Source: Kiloniellaceae bacterium
Lineage (GTDB): Bacteria > Pseudomonadota > Alphaproteobacteria > Kiloniellales > Kiloniellaceae
NCBI GenBank assembly: GCA_021776195.1
Contig: JAJFGK010000066.1
Location: 1-64,000 of the forward strand
DNA: 64,000 nucleotides
Direction: 5' to 3'
Position 1 is the first letter of the stretch. Every line of letters starts with the position of its first letter. The position numbers and the translations under genes are program-made. Positions 21,219 to 29,875 of this stretch are shown here, piece by piece. The notes below the pieces were generated by a model. It had not been told where the DNA came from. It searched no databases and saw nothing but the letters and a program-made list of their open reading frames with translations.

Positions 21219-22232
21219 CTATCGGTCCTGCAAGCTGCCCGGCGCCAGCACCGGCAGGTGAAAGGTCGCCTTGTAGTCCAAGCCCTTTGCGGCTGCCGAC
21301 AGGACAAGTTCCCAGGCGATGCCGCTGTTGCGGCTGCCGAAGCTCGTCGCCGGCTGGTCGGCGGGAAGGTCGAAGCGCAGCGGGATGGCCAGCCGGCCGA
21401 TCTCGCTCGAGGCCTGCCCGGCTCTTTGGTCCTCGCTCTCCCACAGCACCTCGCGCCGGCGGATGGTCGACTTGCGCTGGTCGCTGCCCGACCCGACGCT
21501 GGAGGTCTCCTCCCAGCGGTGCAGGCAGCGCAGTTCTAGGCGAAAACCTTCCCGCGGCGCGTCTCGCGGGTCGATGCCGCAGGTGACCTTGCCGCGCAGT
21601 TCGCCGCCGAGCAGGGCCGGCGTCTCGTCCAGTGTCAGCAGGCTCTCGCCGAACTTGCGCCGCCGCGCGCGGTTCAGCAGTCCGCCCGTCAGGAACGCCC
21701 CGGCCGCGACCGCGAAGCCGGCCGCGACCAGCCAGAGGAACTCATCCCAAAAGAATCCGGCCGCTGCCGCCGCCAGGGCGAAGAAGCCCCACAGGCTGGC
21801 ACCGAGAAAGAAAATGCCGCCGGAACCGGCTTCCTCGGCGGCGATGTGCCCGCTGACCCAATCGGGGCGCCGTTCCCATTGGGCCCGCTGCCAGGCCTCC
21901 CGGGCCGCGTCGACCTCGGCTTCGCTGGCGTCCTCGTCGACATGGATGATGGTGGCCTGTCTGTAGCTTCCCGGTCGGCCGTCGCTGCGCCGCGCGGCGG
22001 TCTGCTGTTCCTCGACCAGCACCGCCTTCTTGCCCTCCGGCACCGCGAAGAGCCGCCGCGCCAGGTAGCCGGCGCCGCCGAAAACCAGCCCGAAGGCGAT
22101 CAGGGCAAAGCCGCCCGGGTCGTCGAAGACCAGGATGATGCCGCCGACCACCATGAGCGCGCCAAAGCCCATGAAAACCAGGCCGGCGATCTTGGGAAGG
22201 TCGAGCATCCGCTGCATGCGCTCGTCGGGCAT
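21219..22232 (-). CDS. Membrane protein of unknown function (DUF3592-like layout)
   Basis: The 337-residue protein has two membrane helices near the N-terminus (about residues 14-34 and 39-58) and two more around 135-180. Between them is a hydrophilic, Glu/Arg-rich region (about 66-130). The C-terminal 140 residues look like an extracytoplasmic beta-rich domain (LGGELRGKVTC, LELRCLHRWEETSS, IPLRFDLPADQPATS). That pattern is also seen in membrane proteins with arrestin-like or DUF3592-type folds, but I cannot assign a specific family or function. It ends 19 bases from the convergent pbpC gene and lies 33 bases from benE on the same strand (benE is upstream in sequence order but transcribed away from it at 22266), so the two are probably separate. 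Confidence 0.65.
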   Translation of the reverse strand: MPDERMQRMLDLPKIAGLVFMGFGALMVVGGIILVFDDPGGFALIAFGLVFGGAGYLARRLFAVPEGKKAVLVEEQQTAARRSDGRPGSYRQATIIHVDEDASEAEVDAAREAWQRAQWERRPDWVSGHIAAEEAGSGGIFFLGASLWGFFALAAAAAGFFWDEFLWLVAAGFAVAAGAFLTGGLLNRARRRKFGESLLTLDETPALLGGELRGKVTCGIDPRDAPREGFRLELRCLHRWEETSSVGSGSDQRKSTIRRREVLWESEDQRAGQASSEIGRLAIPLRFDLPADQPATSFGSRNSGIAWELVLSAAAKGLDYKATFHLPVLAPGSLQDR

Positions 22233-22265
22233 GGGGTGATCTTCCTACCTTCCGCCGTCGGAAGG

Positions 22266-23453
22266 CTAGATTTTTTTCTTTGCCGGCCAGAGCCGGGCCA
22301 AGGCGAGGATGGCGCCGCCCGCCAAGAGTCCCCAAAAGGCCCCGGCAATGCCGTAGAAGGTGAGGCCCGAGGCGGTCACCAGGAAGGTGACGGCGGCGGC
22401 TTCGCGGGTCTCGGCGTCCTTGAAGGCCGCGACCAGGGCGGCCGAAAAGGCACCGATCAGGGCGAGGCCGGCGACCGCCTCGATGAGAATGCCCGGTGCC
22501 AGGCTGACGAAGGCCGTGGCCGCGCCGGCCAGCAGTCCGAAGACGACGTAGCCCAATCCGGCGACGATGGCGGCCCAATAGCGGCGATCCCGGTCGGGAT
22601 GCGCGTCCTCGCCGGCACAGAGCGCCGCGGTGATCGCCGCCAGGTTCACGGCATGGCCGCCGAAGGGCACGCTGAGCAGCGAGAAGAACCCGGTGCCGGC
22701 AAAGAGCGGACCGGCCTTGGGCTCGTAGCCGTTGCTCTTCAGGACCGCGATGCCGGGGATGTTCTGCGAGGCCATGGTGACGATGAAGAGCGGCAGGGCG
22801 ATCCCGACCAGGCCGGCCAGGGTGAAGCGCGGCATGACCAGCTCGATGTCCGGCAGCAATGCGCCGGACAGCTGCGCGAGGCCGTCGGCGGGCAGGGCAA
22901 CGCCGAACATAATGACCAATGCGAAGGCGACCAGCGCCGCCGGTACCGCCAGCAGCCGGTTGAACCGCCCGACGACGATCCAGGCCACCACGATGGGCAG
23001 GCCCAAGAGCGGGTCGAAGGCGATGGCCTTGACCGGCGCCAGGCAGAGGCCGAGCAGCACGCCGGCCAGCATCGCATTGGCCAGCGGCGCGGGAATGGCG
23101 TCGACGGCCCGGCCCAGGGGACGCCAGAGACCGGCCACGACGATCATGACACCGCAGACCAGAAAAGCGCCGACCGCCACGGGAAAGCCGCCGGGGACCG
23201 CGCCAGCGGTCGCCAAAAGCGCGGCGCCCGGGGTCGACCAGGCCACGCTGATCGGCAGCCTCGTGCGGGCGCTGATGACCACCCCGCAGAGCCCCATGGA
23301 GATCGCCAGGGCCATCAGGCCCGTCGCCGCCTCGGCCTCGGTCGCCCCGACCCCGCGCAGACCCTGGAGCACCACGGCGAAGGAACCGGCAAAACCGGCG
23401 AAGGCCGTGAGCAGACCCATAAAGAGGGCTTGCGGGGAAAAGTCGCGCAGCAT
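22266..23453 (-). CDS. benE: BenE-family benzoate/H+ symporter
   Basis: The 395-residue inner-membrane protein has about 12 hydrophobic helices. BenE family features are SVAWSTPGAALLATAG in the first third, ANAMLAGVLLGLCLAPV in the middle and TMASQNIPGIAVLKSNGY, then VPFGGHAVNLAAITAALCAG with its His and Asn. The family imports benzoate and related aromatic acids with protons, but many members have no proven substrate, and no benzoate catabolic gene is nearby. ATG 23453 was chosen because it precedes the first helix; upstream in-frame codons would add about 50 proline/arginine-rich residues. The stop is followed closely by the start of the 22232 membrane-protein gene on the same strand, so joint transcription is possible. 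Confidence 0.88.
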   Translation of the reverse strand: MLRDFSPQALFMGLLTAFAGFAGSFAVVLQGLRGVGATEAEAATGLMALAISMGLCGVVISARTRLPISVAWSTPGAALLATAGAVPGGFPVAVGAFLVCGVMIVVAGLWRPLGRAVDAIPAPLANAMLAGVLLGLCLAPVKAIAFDPLLGLPIVVAWIVVGRFNRLLAVPAALVAFALVIMFGVALPADGLAQLSGALLPDIELVMPRFTLAGLVGIALPLFIVTMASQNIPGIAVLKSNGYEPKAGPLFAGTGFFSLLSVPFGGHAVNLAAITAALCAGEDAHPDRDRRYWAAIVAGLGYVVFGLLAGAATAFVSLAPGILIEAVAGLALIGAFSAALVAAFKDAETREAAAVTFLVTASGLTFYGIAGAFWGLLAGGAILALARLWPAKKKI

Positions 23454-23732
23454 GGACGCCTCCGGGATCGGGGCCGGATGGGCGCCCCTGGTCGCCATCA
23501 GGGATAGCGCAAGCGTCATACCGGCGAAAGAGGGAAGGACGGAAAGGGGGCCGACCCGCGATCCCGGCCCGGACCGGCCCATTCGACCGGATTTTGTGAC
23601 GGGCGTCACACCTGGGCCGGGATGGCCCCCGACGCCTCACCCCATCCCGGCATCTCGCCCGTTCGAAGGGTATCGCAATCAACCAGCGGACCGGGCTCTA
23701 GCCGGACCGCGGCAACGGAAGGGGACAAGGCA

Positions 23733-24041
23733 ATGACGGTTTTTCGGGTCGACACCGACAGAGACGAGGCCACGGTCGTCAAGAAGCTGAAGCAGCATGA
23801 CGATGTGGTCAAGGCGACCAAGGAGTGGAACAAGGCCTTTGGAAAGTTCCGCGGGATGCTCGAGAAGGACGGCAAGCGCGTCGTCAGCCTGTCGCGTCAG
23901 GTCTACCGGATTTCCAATGCGAAACTGAAAGAGATGAAGAAGGACGAGAAGGCTTCGCCGGATGACATCGCCGCCCTGCTGGACCTGAGGAAGTCGTCCT
24001 ACGACCTGACCATGTCGCTGAAAAAGCTGGGTGTCAGATAG
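23733..24041 (+). CDS. Small charged helical protein of unknown function
   Basis: The 102-residue protein is very rich in Lys/Asp/Glu and predicted to be mostly helical. It has no signal or membrane segment. It begins MTVFRVDTDRDEATVVKKL and ends SLKKLGVR. I do not recognise the family. ATG 23733 is preceded by GGAAGGGGA, a good ribosome-binding site, and codon use matches neighbours, which supports a real gene. It is divergent from benE and convergent with the GMC oxidoreductase gene. Confidence 0.7.
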   Translation: MTVFRVDTDRDEATVVKKLKQHDDVVKATKEWNKAFGKFRGMLEKDGKRVVSLSRQVYRISNAKLKEMKKDEKASPDDIAALLDLRKSSYDLTMSLKKLGVR

Positions 24042-24060
24042 GCGCGGACCGACCTGACAG

Positions 24061-24094
24061 AAAAAAACGCCCCGGACGATCTGGCCGGGGCGTT
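24061..24094 (-). terminator. Intrinsic terminator of the GMC oxidoreductase operon
   Basis: AACGCCCCGG (24066-24075) and CCGGGGCGTT (24085-24094) form a perfect 10-bp stem with a 9-base loop. Read on the minus strand the stem is followed by seven Ts (the A-run at 24061-24067). The stem also lies 24 bases after the small plus-strand gene and may help stop that transcript. Confidence 0.88.
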
Positions 24095-24142
24095 GAGGTT
24101 GGGTCTCTTGCTGGTCAAGCCTCGAAGCGGGGAGATGTCCGC

Positions 24143-25711
24143 TCAGAGGTTGCCCTTGGTCATCTGCTCGGCCAAGTAGTCGGCCTGACGGATGGCAAGG
24201 GTCACTATGGTGAGGGTCGGATTTTCCGCCGCACCGGTCGTGAACTGGGACCCGTCGGAGATAAAGAGATTGGCGATGTCGTGGGTCTGCCCGAACGAAT
24301 TGCAGACACCGTCGCCTGCCTCGGCGGTCATGCGGCAGGTTCCCAGGTTGTGGGTCGAGGGATAGGGGGGAACCTCGTGGGACCGCAGCGCGCCAGCCGC
24401 ATCGTAGACCGCCGTGCCCTGTTTGAAGGCGTGATTGCGCATCGCCAGATCGTTGGGGTGATCGTCGAAGTGAACGTTGGGGACCGGCATGCCATGCTGG
24501 TCTTTCTCGCTCGCGTGCAGGGTGATCGCATTGGTTTCCTGGGGCATGTCTTCGCCGACGACCCACATGCCGGCCATGTGGTCGTACATGTCCATCGCCG
24601 CGGCGAAGTCGCGGCCCCAGGCGCCGGGATCGAGGAAGGCGGCCATGAAGGGCAGGCCGATCGAGAGGGTCTCCATTTCGTAGCCGCCGACGAAACCCCG
24701 GTCGGTGTCGTGGCGTGCCTCGTCGGTGATGATCCCGGCCATGGTGGTGCCGCGGTACATGTTCACCGGCTTGTCGAAGATCGCGTAGACCGACCCGGTC
24801 ATGTGACGCATGTAGTTCTTGCCGACCTGACCCGAGGAATTGGCCAGTCCGTCGGGGAACTTGGCGCTGTCCGACATGAGGAGCAGACGCGGGGTCTCGA
24901 TCGAGTTGCCGGCGACGCAGACCACCCGCGCCGCCTGACGCTGCTGGTTGCCGTCCTTGTCGACATAGACCACGCCGTTGGCCTTGCCGGCGTCGTCGTG
25001 GTCGATGCGCAGGACGTGGCTTTGCGGGCGGATTTCATAGTTCCCGGTGGCCTCGGCGGCGGGGATCTCGGTGTAGAGCGTCGACCACTTGGCGCCGTAC
25101 TTGCAGCCCTGGAAGCAAAAGCCGGTCTGCTGGCAGCCGGGACGGCCGTGGCGCGGCCGGCTGTTGATGGCCATGCGGCCGGTGTGGCAGTTCTGATAGC
25201 CGAGCCGCTTGGCGCCGGCATACATGACCTTGAAGTTGTTGTTGCCCGGCAGGCCCGGCACGTCATGGGTGCGGGTCACGCCCATCTTGTCCTCGGCCTT
25301 GTCGTAGTAAGGCTCCAGGTCGGCCAGGGTCAGCGGCCAGTCGAGCAGATTGGCGCCCTCGACCGCGCCATAGTGGGTCTTGGCCCGGAACTCGTAGTCT
25401 TGGATGCGCAAGGAAGCGCCGGCCCAGTGGGTGGTCGTGCCGCCCACGGTCTTGCAGATCCAAGTCGGCAGCCCGCCAAAATCCTTGGCCACCCGCCAGC
25501 TTCCCGAGGTGGTACGCTTGTCGAGCCAGGACAGCTGACCGAAAGAGTTCCACTCGTCGTTCTGAAAATCCTCGATGCCGTAGCGCTTGCCGGCTTCCAG
25601 GCAGACAACCTTGACGCCCTTTTGCGCCAGTTCGTTGCCGAGGGTTCCGCCGCCGGCACCCGAGCCGATGACGACGACGACCGAATCGTCGGAAAGATCG
25701 AAACTTGCCAT
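24143..25711 (-). CDS. GMC-family FAD oxidoreductase (large subunit of a gluconate/sorbitol dehydrogenase-type complex)
   Basis: The 522-residue flavoprotein has the FAD dinucleotide motif GSGAGGGTLGNELA (about residues 16-29), then CLEAG. The middle contains TTTHWAGASLR and CCx-type segments around QQTGFCFQGCKYGAKWS, a cysteine-rich stretch. The C-terminal GMC domain has HNLGTCRM (catalytic His about 455) and SDGSQFTTGAAENPTLTI. It oxidises a hydroxyl of a sugar, polyol or similar alcohol and passes electrons to a cytochrome or quinone. The upstream gene encodes a Tat-exported subunit-3 protein 20 bases away, so this subunit is probably carried to the periplasm with it. The usual cytochrome c subunit is absent here. 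Confidence 0.9.
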   Translation of the reverse strand: MASFDLSDDSVVVVIGSGAGGGTLGNELAQKGVKVVCLEAGKRYGIEDFQNDEWNSFGQLSWLDKRTTSGSWRVAKDFGGLPTWICKTVGGTTTHWAGASLRIQDYEFRAKTHYGAVEGANLLDWPLTLADLEPYYDKAEDKMGVTRTHDVPGLPGNNNFKVMYAGAKRLGYQNCHTGRMAINSRPRHGRPGCQQTGFCFQGCKYGAKWSTLYTEIPAAEATGNYEIRPQSHVLRIDHDDAGKANGVVYVDKDGNQQRQAARVVCVAGNSIETPRLLLMSDSAKFPDGLANSSGQVGKNYMRHMTGSVYAIFDKPVNMYRGTTMAGIITDEARHDTDRGFVGGYEMETLSIGLPFMAAFLDPGAWGRDFAAAMDMYDHMAGMWVVGEDMPQETNAITLHASEKDQHGMPVPNVHFDDHPNDLAMRNHAFKQGTAVYDAAGALRSHEVPPYPSTHNLGTCRMTAEAGDGVCNSFGQTHDIANLFISDGSQFTTGAAENPTLTIVTLAIRQADYLAEQMTKGNL

Positions 25712-25731
25712 TATCTTGCTCCCTCTCGCGC

Positions 25732-26286
25732 TCAGGCTTTTTTCGGGCTGGCGTCGGCCGGCGGCGTGGGCAACCAGGACAGGTCGTTGAAGCCGCGGTC
25801 GATATAGCCGCCATACTCGAAGGATGAGCCCTCAAAGCCGAAGTGGCGCCAAACCAGGGGATTGTTGTAGAGCGCGACCACCGACTTGCCGCGCACCGCC
25901 TGGAAGAAGCCGCTGCTTTCGCGCTCCTTCAACAGCGCCAGTTGATGGCCTTGGGACAGCTCTTTGAAGGCTACGCCCATGGCGGCATCGAGATCGGCGA
26001 CGCCGTCGGTCAGGGTCTTCGCCACGTCCTTGCTGCCGGCGGCATCGCCGTCGAGCGCGGCCACCACGCCGGCGTAGTACTGATCGCCCAGGGTGTCGTG
26101 GGGATAGCACTGACGCGCGACCGCCAGCAGGGTTTCGCCGGTGTGCGCGTCGAGGGTGGTCAATTCCAGAGCCCAGGCGCCATCGGCAGCCGTCAGGACC
26201 GCGCCGCCGGCCGCCACGGCCGCGCCGGCAGTTGCTATTCCGCTGGTCCGCAGGAACTGGCGCCGGTTCATTCCCTTGCTACTCAT
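25732..26286 (-). CDS. Tat-exported gluconate 2-dehydrogenase subunit 3 family protein
   Basis: The 184-residue protein has a twin-arginine signal (NRRQFLRTSG, then an Ala/Gly-rich hydrophobic stretch to about residue 38). The subunit-3 domain follows: LLAVARQCYPHD, YYAGVVAALDG, a helical middle and NNPLVWRHFGFEGSSFEYGGY. Such proteins act as small partners or chaperones that carry the GMC flavoprotein across the inner membrane folded. It precedes the GMC gene by 20 bases. ATG 26286 has GAGGTTGAGGAG upstream. A run of nine A residues (T-run at 26302-26310) lies about 10 bases 5' of the ribosome-binding site, unusual in this GC-rich DNA. Confidence 0.9.
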   Translation of the reverse strand: MSSKGMNRRQFLRTSGIATAGAAVAAGGAVLTAADGAWALELTTLDAHTGETLLAVARQCYPHDTLGDQYYAGVVAALDGDAAGSKDVAKTLTDGVADLDAAMGVAFKELSQGHQLALLKERESSGFFQAVRGKSVVALYNNPLVWRHFGFEGSSFEYGGYIDRGFNDLSWLPTPPADASPKKA

Positions 26287-26389
26287 CTCCTCAACCTCCC
26301 GTTTTTTTTTACGTCCGGCCCCGGTCGCGCGGGCCCTGCTTTCGTCGCCGGCCTTAGCCTCTCGCCGTCATGTGCCGGCGGTGCCAGTC

Positions 26390-26785
26390 CTAGCGATAGC
26401 GACCGTGCTGCTCGAGAACCTCGATCTTGTAGCCGTCGGGGTCCTCGACGAAAAAGAAGCGCGCCATCAAGGCGCCTTCGCGGTGGAACTCCTTCACGTC
26501 CTTGGGCGCCAATCCGAGCGCCTGGAAGCGTTCGTGCTCGGCTCTGCAGTCGGGCACGCAGACCGCCACATGACCGTAGCCGTCCCCGTGCGCGTAGGGC
26601 TCGCGACGGTCGTCGTTGTAGGTCAGCTCGATCTCGAAATCGCTCTCGCCGTTACGAAGATAGGCCAAGCTGAAGCCATCGAATTCGAAACGGTCGGCAA
26701 CATCGAGATCGAAGGCCTTCTTGTAAAAGGCAATCGAAGCCTCCAGGTCGAGAACCCGGATCATGGTGTGAATGGCTTTCGCCAC
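26390..26785 (-). CDS. gloA: Glyoxalase I (lactoylglutathione lyase), VOC superfamily
   Basis: The 131-residue protein aligns by eye with GloA. The start has IHTMIRVLDLEASIAFYKKA (metal His about 6), FEIELTYN supplies the first metal Glu, GYGHVAVCVPD the second His and FVEDPDGYKIEVLEQ the last Glu. All four ligands are therefore present. It isomerises the methylglyoxal-glutathione hemithioacetal to S-lactoylglutathione in the cytosol. A GTG start at 26785 is preferred because GGGAGG lies 6 bases upstream; the in-frame ATG at 26824 would add 13 unrelated residues. It lies about 100 bases upstream of the Tat/GMC pair on the same strand, without evidence of shared function. Confidence 0.85.
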   Translation of the reverse strand: MAKAIHTMIRVLDLEASIAFYKKAFDLDVADRFEFDGFSLAYLRNGESDFEIELTYNDDRREPYAHGDGYGHVAVCVPDCRAEHERFQALGLAPKDVKEFHREGALMARFFFVEDPDGYKIEVLEQHGRYR

Positions 26786-26890
26786 GGCACCCTCCCTTGA
26801 GCTCGTTTGTTGGCTGCTGTTCAACGCAGCCTTGTCGACGAGCTTAACGTCCTCGAGACAGAGATAGGTGGTAGCCCGCTACTACATCGC

Positions 26891-26920
26891 CTTTTGACGC
26901 CGGGCCTTTTGACGCCGGTG
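26891..26920. repeat. 15-bp intergenic direct repeat
   Basis: CTTTTGACGCCGGGC (26891-26905) is followed by CTTTTGACGCCGGTG (26906-26920). The repeat is non-coding and lies between the RHH-gene stop and gloA. Confidence 0.8.
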
Positions 26921-26934
26921 CTGTGGCAACCGGC

Positions 26935-27273
26935 CTATTGGGCGGCCGCGAGCGGCGTCGGTTGGCCGGCGCGTTCCTGGTCTAGTTCCTCGCGCACCAG
27001 GGTCATCACCTTCCCCGGGCTCTGCAGGTAAAGCACGCAGGCCACCCGCAGCAGAGAGGTAAAGTTGGCGATTTCGCCGTGCAGCTCCAGCACCTCGTCA
27101 TAGAGGGTCGAGAGGAAGCGCGGCGTCGTCATTTCCTGCTGCTCGGCGACTTCGTCGAGAATTTCCCAGAAAGCCGCCTCCAGGCGGATCGAGGTCGCGT
27201 GACCGCCGAGACGGACCGAACGCGTGATATAGGCATACCCGGCGGGATCTTGGCCGGCGAAAATCTGGCACAT
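26935..27273 (-). CDS. Ribbon-helix-helix domain protein
   Basis: The 112-residue protein contains ITRSVRLGGHATSIRLEAAFWEIL, which fits the alphaproteobacterial RHH_4 type (strand RSVRLGGHATSIRLE followed by two helices with EVAEQQEMTTPRFLSTLYDEV). RHH proteins bind DNA as dimers through the N-terminal strand. The C-terminal part (SLLRVACVLYLQ) continues as a helix. Targets are unknown. It is divergent from the EF-G-like gene, with a 452-base gap that may hold a control site for both. ATG 27273 is preceded by TAGGGGAGG, a strong ribosome-binding site. Confidence 0.82.
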   Translation of the reverse strand: MCQIFAGQDPAGYAYITRSVRLGGHATSIRLEAAFWEILDEVAEQQEMTTPRFLSTLYDEVLELHGEIANFTSLLRVACVLYLQSPGKVMTLVREELDQERAGQPTPLAAAQ

Positions 27274-27725
27274 CGAGGAACCTCCCCTAGTCGTTTATTT
27301 TGCGCGGCGAACCGATGGCTCGACTAATTAATTGCTTACTTGGTAACACGATAACACTGCTGCCCCGCCCCTGGCGAGGGGTTAAGTGGGACGGGTCGCT
27401 TGTTTGCCGCCATGATCGATGTCCAATCGCGGGCCGCATAGGGTGCCGGCCGTTCCGCGGTAGGCAAGCGAGCCGATGGCCGCCAATAAAAGCTTCGCCA
27501 AACGCGGGCTGACGATAGGCCGTCACACGCAATGATTGGTCCTTGCCGGCGGGCTTCGAGCAATCACGGAAATCGAGGCCGGACAACGTAATACCTTCTC
27601 CGGTCCTTTTTAGGTTGCCAGCCCTCCCCCCCTTTGGAACCATAGGGTATCGCCGACGGGCGGCTCGATCGCTCGCGCACAATAGAGGCCCGATCGAACC
27701 AAGGGCCTCAGACAGGGAGGACCAT
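27274..27725. promoter_or_regulatory. Divergent intergenic region between RHH gene and EF-G paralogue
   Basis: This is a 452-base gene-free stretch. It includes a locally AT-rich block (about 27319-27356, with TAATTAATTGC) and a short hairpin CCCCT-GGCG-AGGGG (about 27365-27378). No well-spaced -35/-10 pair could be assigned. As the only upstream DNA for both genes it should contain both promoters. No coding sequence is supported in it. Confidence 0.45.
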
Positions 27726-29771
27726 ATGAGCTCGGCTTCGGCATCGCCGGCGCGCTGCGCCGTCATCGTAGGACCTTACACCAGCGGCAAGACAACTCTC
27801 GCGGAAGCCCTGCTTTATCAGGCGGGTGCGATACCGCGCAAAGGATCTGTGCCCCAGGGAAACACCATCGGGGACGGCTCGCCCGAGGCGCGCGCTCGCG
27901 AAATGAGCGTCGAGCCGAACATCTCCCATTTCACCTTTCTCGACGAACCCTGGCACCTGATCGACTGTCCCGGTTCGATCGAGCTGGCCAACGAGATGCG
28001 CACCAGCCTGATGGCGGCCGACCTGGCGGTCGTGGTGGCGACGCCGGAAATCGAGCGCGCCCTGACCCTGGCGCCGATTTTCAAGATACTGGAAGATTTC
28101 GATGTTCCTCATTTGCTCTTCATCAACAAGATGGACAAGAGCGCGGTGCGGGTGCGCGATCTCCTCGAGGCGCTGCAGGCCGTTTCCAACAAGCCGTTGA
28201 TGCTGCGCCAGGTCCCCATTCGAGACGGCGATGACATCACCGGCTTCGTCGATCTGGCGAGCGAGCGGGCTTGGAAGTACAACGCCAACAAGATTTCCGA
28301 TCTGGTCGAAATGCCCGCCGGCATGGTTGACCGCGAAACCGAGGCGCGCCAGGAGATGCTGGAATCCCTGGCCGACTTCAACGACGACCTGCTGGAGGAG
28401 CTCCTGGAGGACAAGGTCCCGCCGACCGAAGAGGTCTATACGCTCCTGACCGAGAATTTTCGCAATGACCAGATTGTCCCGGTGCTCTTCGGGTCGGCCG
28501 AGCAGGGCCACGGCATCAATCGGCTTTTGAAGTTGATGCGCCACGAAGGGCCGATGCCGGATGTCACGGCCGACCGCCTGGGCATTCCCGACGGTGGCGG
28601 CCTGGCGGCCTCGATCGTCAAGACCTACCATGCCGCGCACACCGGCAAGCTGTCCGTGGCCCGTTTGTGGCGCGGCGAGTTGAGCGAAGGCGCGACGGTG
28701 GATGGCGATCGCGTGTCCGGCCTGTTTCATCTGATGGGTCAGGACAACCAGAAGATCAATCGGGCCGATGCCGGCGACCTGGTGGCCTTGGGCCGCATGG
28801 ATTCGCTAAACACCGGCGACCTGATCACCGCCGAAGGGCGGGTCACCGATTCTGGCATCGCCTGGCCGGAGCCCCTGAGCCCGGTTTTCTCCGTGGCGGT
28901 CGCGCCAAAGAACCGGCAGGACGAAGTGAAATTGACCGGATCCATCGCCAAGCTGATCGAGGAAGATGCCTCGCTTTCGATGGAACACAACGAGGCGACC
29001 CATCAGATGCTGCTCTGGGGGCAGGGCGAGATCCACCTGCGTATCTCGACCGAGCGGCTGAAGAGCAAATACAACGTCGAGGTCGAACTCGATTCCCCGC
29101 AGACCACCTACAAGGAAACCATCCGTGGCGGGACGACCCACCATGCCCGCTTCAAGCGCCAGACCGGTGGCCATGGCCAGTTCGCCGACATCCACGTCGA
29201 GATCAAGCCGCTATCGCGCGGGTCGGGCTTCGAGTTCGTGAACAAGGTGGTCGGCGGTGCGGTCCCGCGAAACTACATTCCCGCCGTCGAAGCCGGCGCC
29301 AAGGACGCACTGGTCAAGGGGCCGCTGGGCTTTCCGCTGGTCGATCTCGAAGTGACGCTGTTCGATGGCCAGCATCATGCGGTCGACAGCTCGGACATGG
29401 CCTTCAGGACCGCTGGCCGCATGGCGCTGCAGGAAGGGCTGCCGAACTGCAAGCCTGTTTTGCTGGAGCCGATCTACGAGGTGACGATTTCGGTGCCCAA
29501 CGAGTTCACCAACAAGGTCCATACCCTGGTGAGCGGGCGCCGCGGTCAGATTCTCGGCTTCGAGATGCGCCCCGGTTGGACCGGCTGGGAAGACCTGAAA
29601 TGTCAAATGCCGCAACCGGAAATGCTCGACCTGATCGTCGAGTTGCGGTCGTTGACCATGGGGGTCGGGTACTACACCTTTAAGTTCGACCACCTGCAGG
29701 AATTGACTGGCCGAACCGCCGACGAGGTGGTCTCGGCGCGCAAGGCGGCGCTGGAACTGGCCCACGCCTGA
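27726..29771 (+). CDS. EF-G-like translational GTPase paralogue with altered G3 motif
   Basis: The 681-residue protein has the full EF-G domain order. The G domain has P-loop GPYTSGKT (16-23), G4 NKMD (about 134-137) and G5-like FGSA; it is followed by domain II, domain III, domain IV (QTGGHGQFADIHVEIKP) and domain V. Two features differ from canonical EF-G. The G2 region lacks the usual RGITI stretch (VEPNISHFTF instead). The G3 motif is D-C-P-G-S (about 80-84) rather than D-T-P-G-H, so the catalytic histidine is a serine. This family occurs in alphaproteobacteria, usually annotated just as EF-G; its role is unknown. GTP binding is likely but ribosome-stimulated hydrolysis by the normal mechanism is doubtful. 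CAGGGAGGACC supports ATG 27726. No str-operon genes adjoin it, so it is not the housekeeping fusA. Confidence 0.88.
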   Translation: MSSASASPARCAVIVGPYTSGKTTLAEALLYQAGAIPRKGSVPQGNTIGDGSPEARAREMSVEPNISHFTFLDEPWHLIDCPGSIELANEMRTSLMAADLAVVVATPEIERALTLAPIFKILEDFDVPHLLFINKMDKSAVRVRDLLEALQAVSNKPLMLRQVPIRDGDDITGFVDLASERAWKYNANKISDLVEMPAGMVDRETEARQEMLESLADFNDDLLEELLEDKVPPTEEVYTLLTENFRNDQIVPVLFGSAEQGHGINRLLKLMRHEGPMPDVTADRLGIPDGGGLAASIVKTYHAAHTGKLSVARLWRGELSEGATVDGDRVSGLFHLMGQDNQKINRADAGDLVALGRMDSLNTGDLITAEGRVTDSGIAWPEPLSPVFSVAVAPKNRQDEVKLTGSIAKLIEEDASLSMEHNEATHQMLLWGQGEIHLRISTERLKSKYNVEVELDSPQTTYKETIRGGTTHHARFKRQTGGHGQFADIHVEIKPLSRGSGFEFVNKVVGGAVPRNYIPAVEAGAKDALVKGPLGFPLVDLEVTLFDGQHHAVDSSDMAFRTAGRMALQEGLPNCKPVLLEPIYEVTISVPNEFTNKVHTLVSGRRGQILGFEMRPGWTGWEDLKCQMPQPEMLDLIVELRSLTMGVGYYTFKFDHLQELTGRTADEVVSARKAALELAHA

Positions 29772-29788
29772 CGCCCCGGGGCCTGCCG

Positions 29789-29847
29789 TCTCGATCAGGG
29801 CATCTCGATCAGGGCCGTCTGGATCGGGGCCGTCTGGATCAGGTCTG
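29789..29847. repeat. 14-15 bp tandem repeat upstream of hydratase gene
   Basis: Four units follow one another: TCTCGATCAGGGCA, TCTCGATCAGGGCCG, TCTGGATCGGGGCCG and TCTGGATCAGG plus diverged bases. The array is non-coding and ends about 28 bases before the hydratase start, where it could affect transcription or mRNA structure. Confidence 0.85.
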
Positions 29848-29875
29848 TGCCGTAACAGCGAGGGAGCCGGATAGC

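Noticed and set aside
26301..26310. Rho-independent terminator suggested by nine Ts on the plus strand
   Set aside because: No stem precedes the T-run and no plus-strand gene ends there; on the coding (minus) strand it is an A-run in the leader of the Tat-signal gene.
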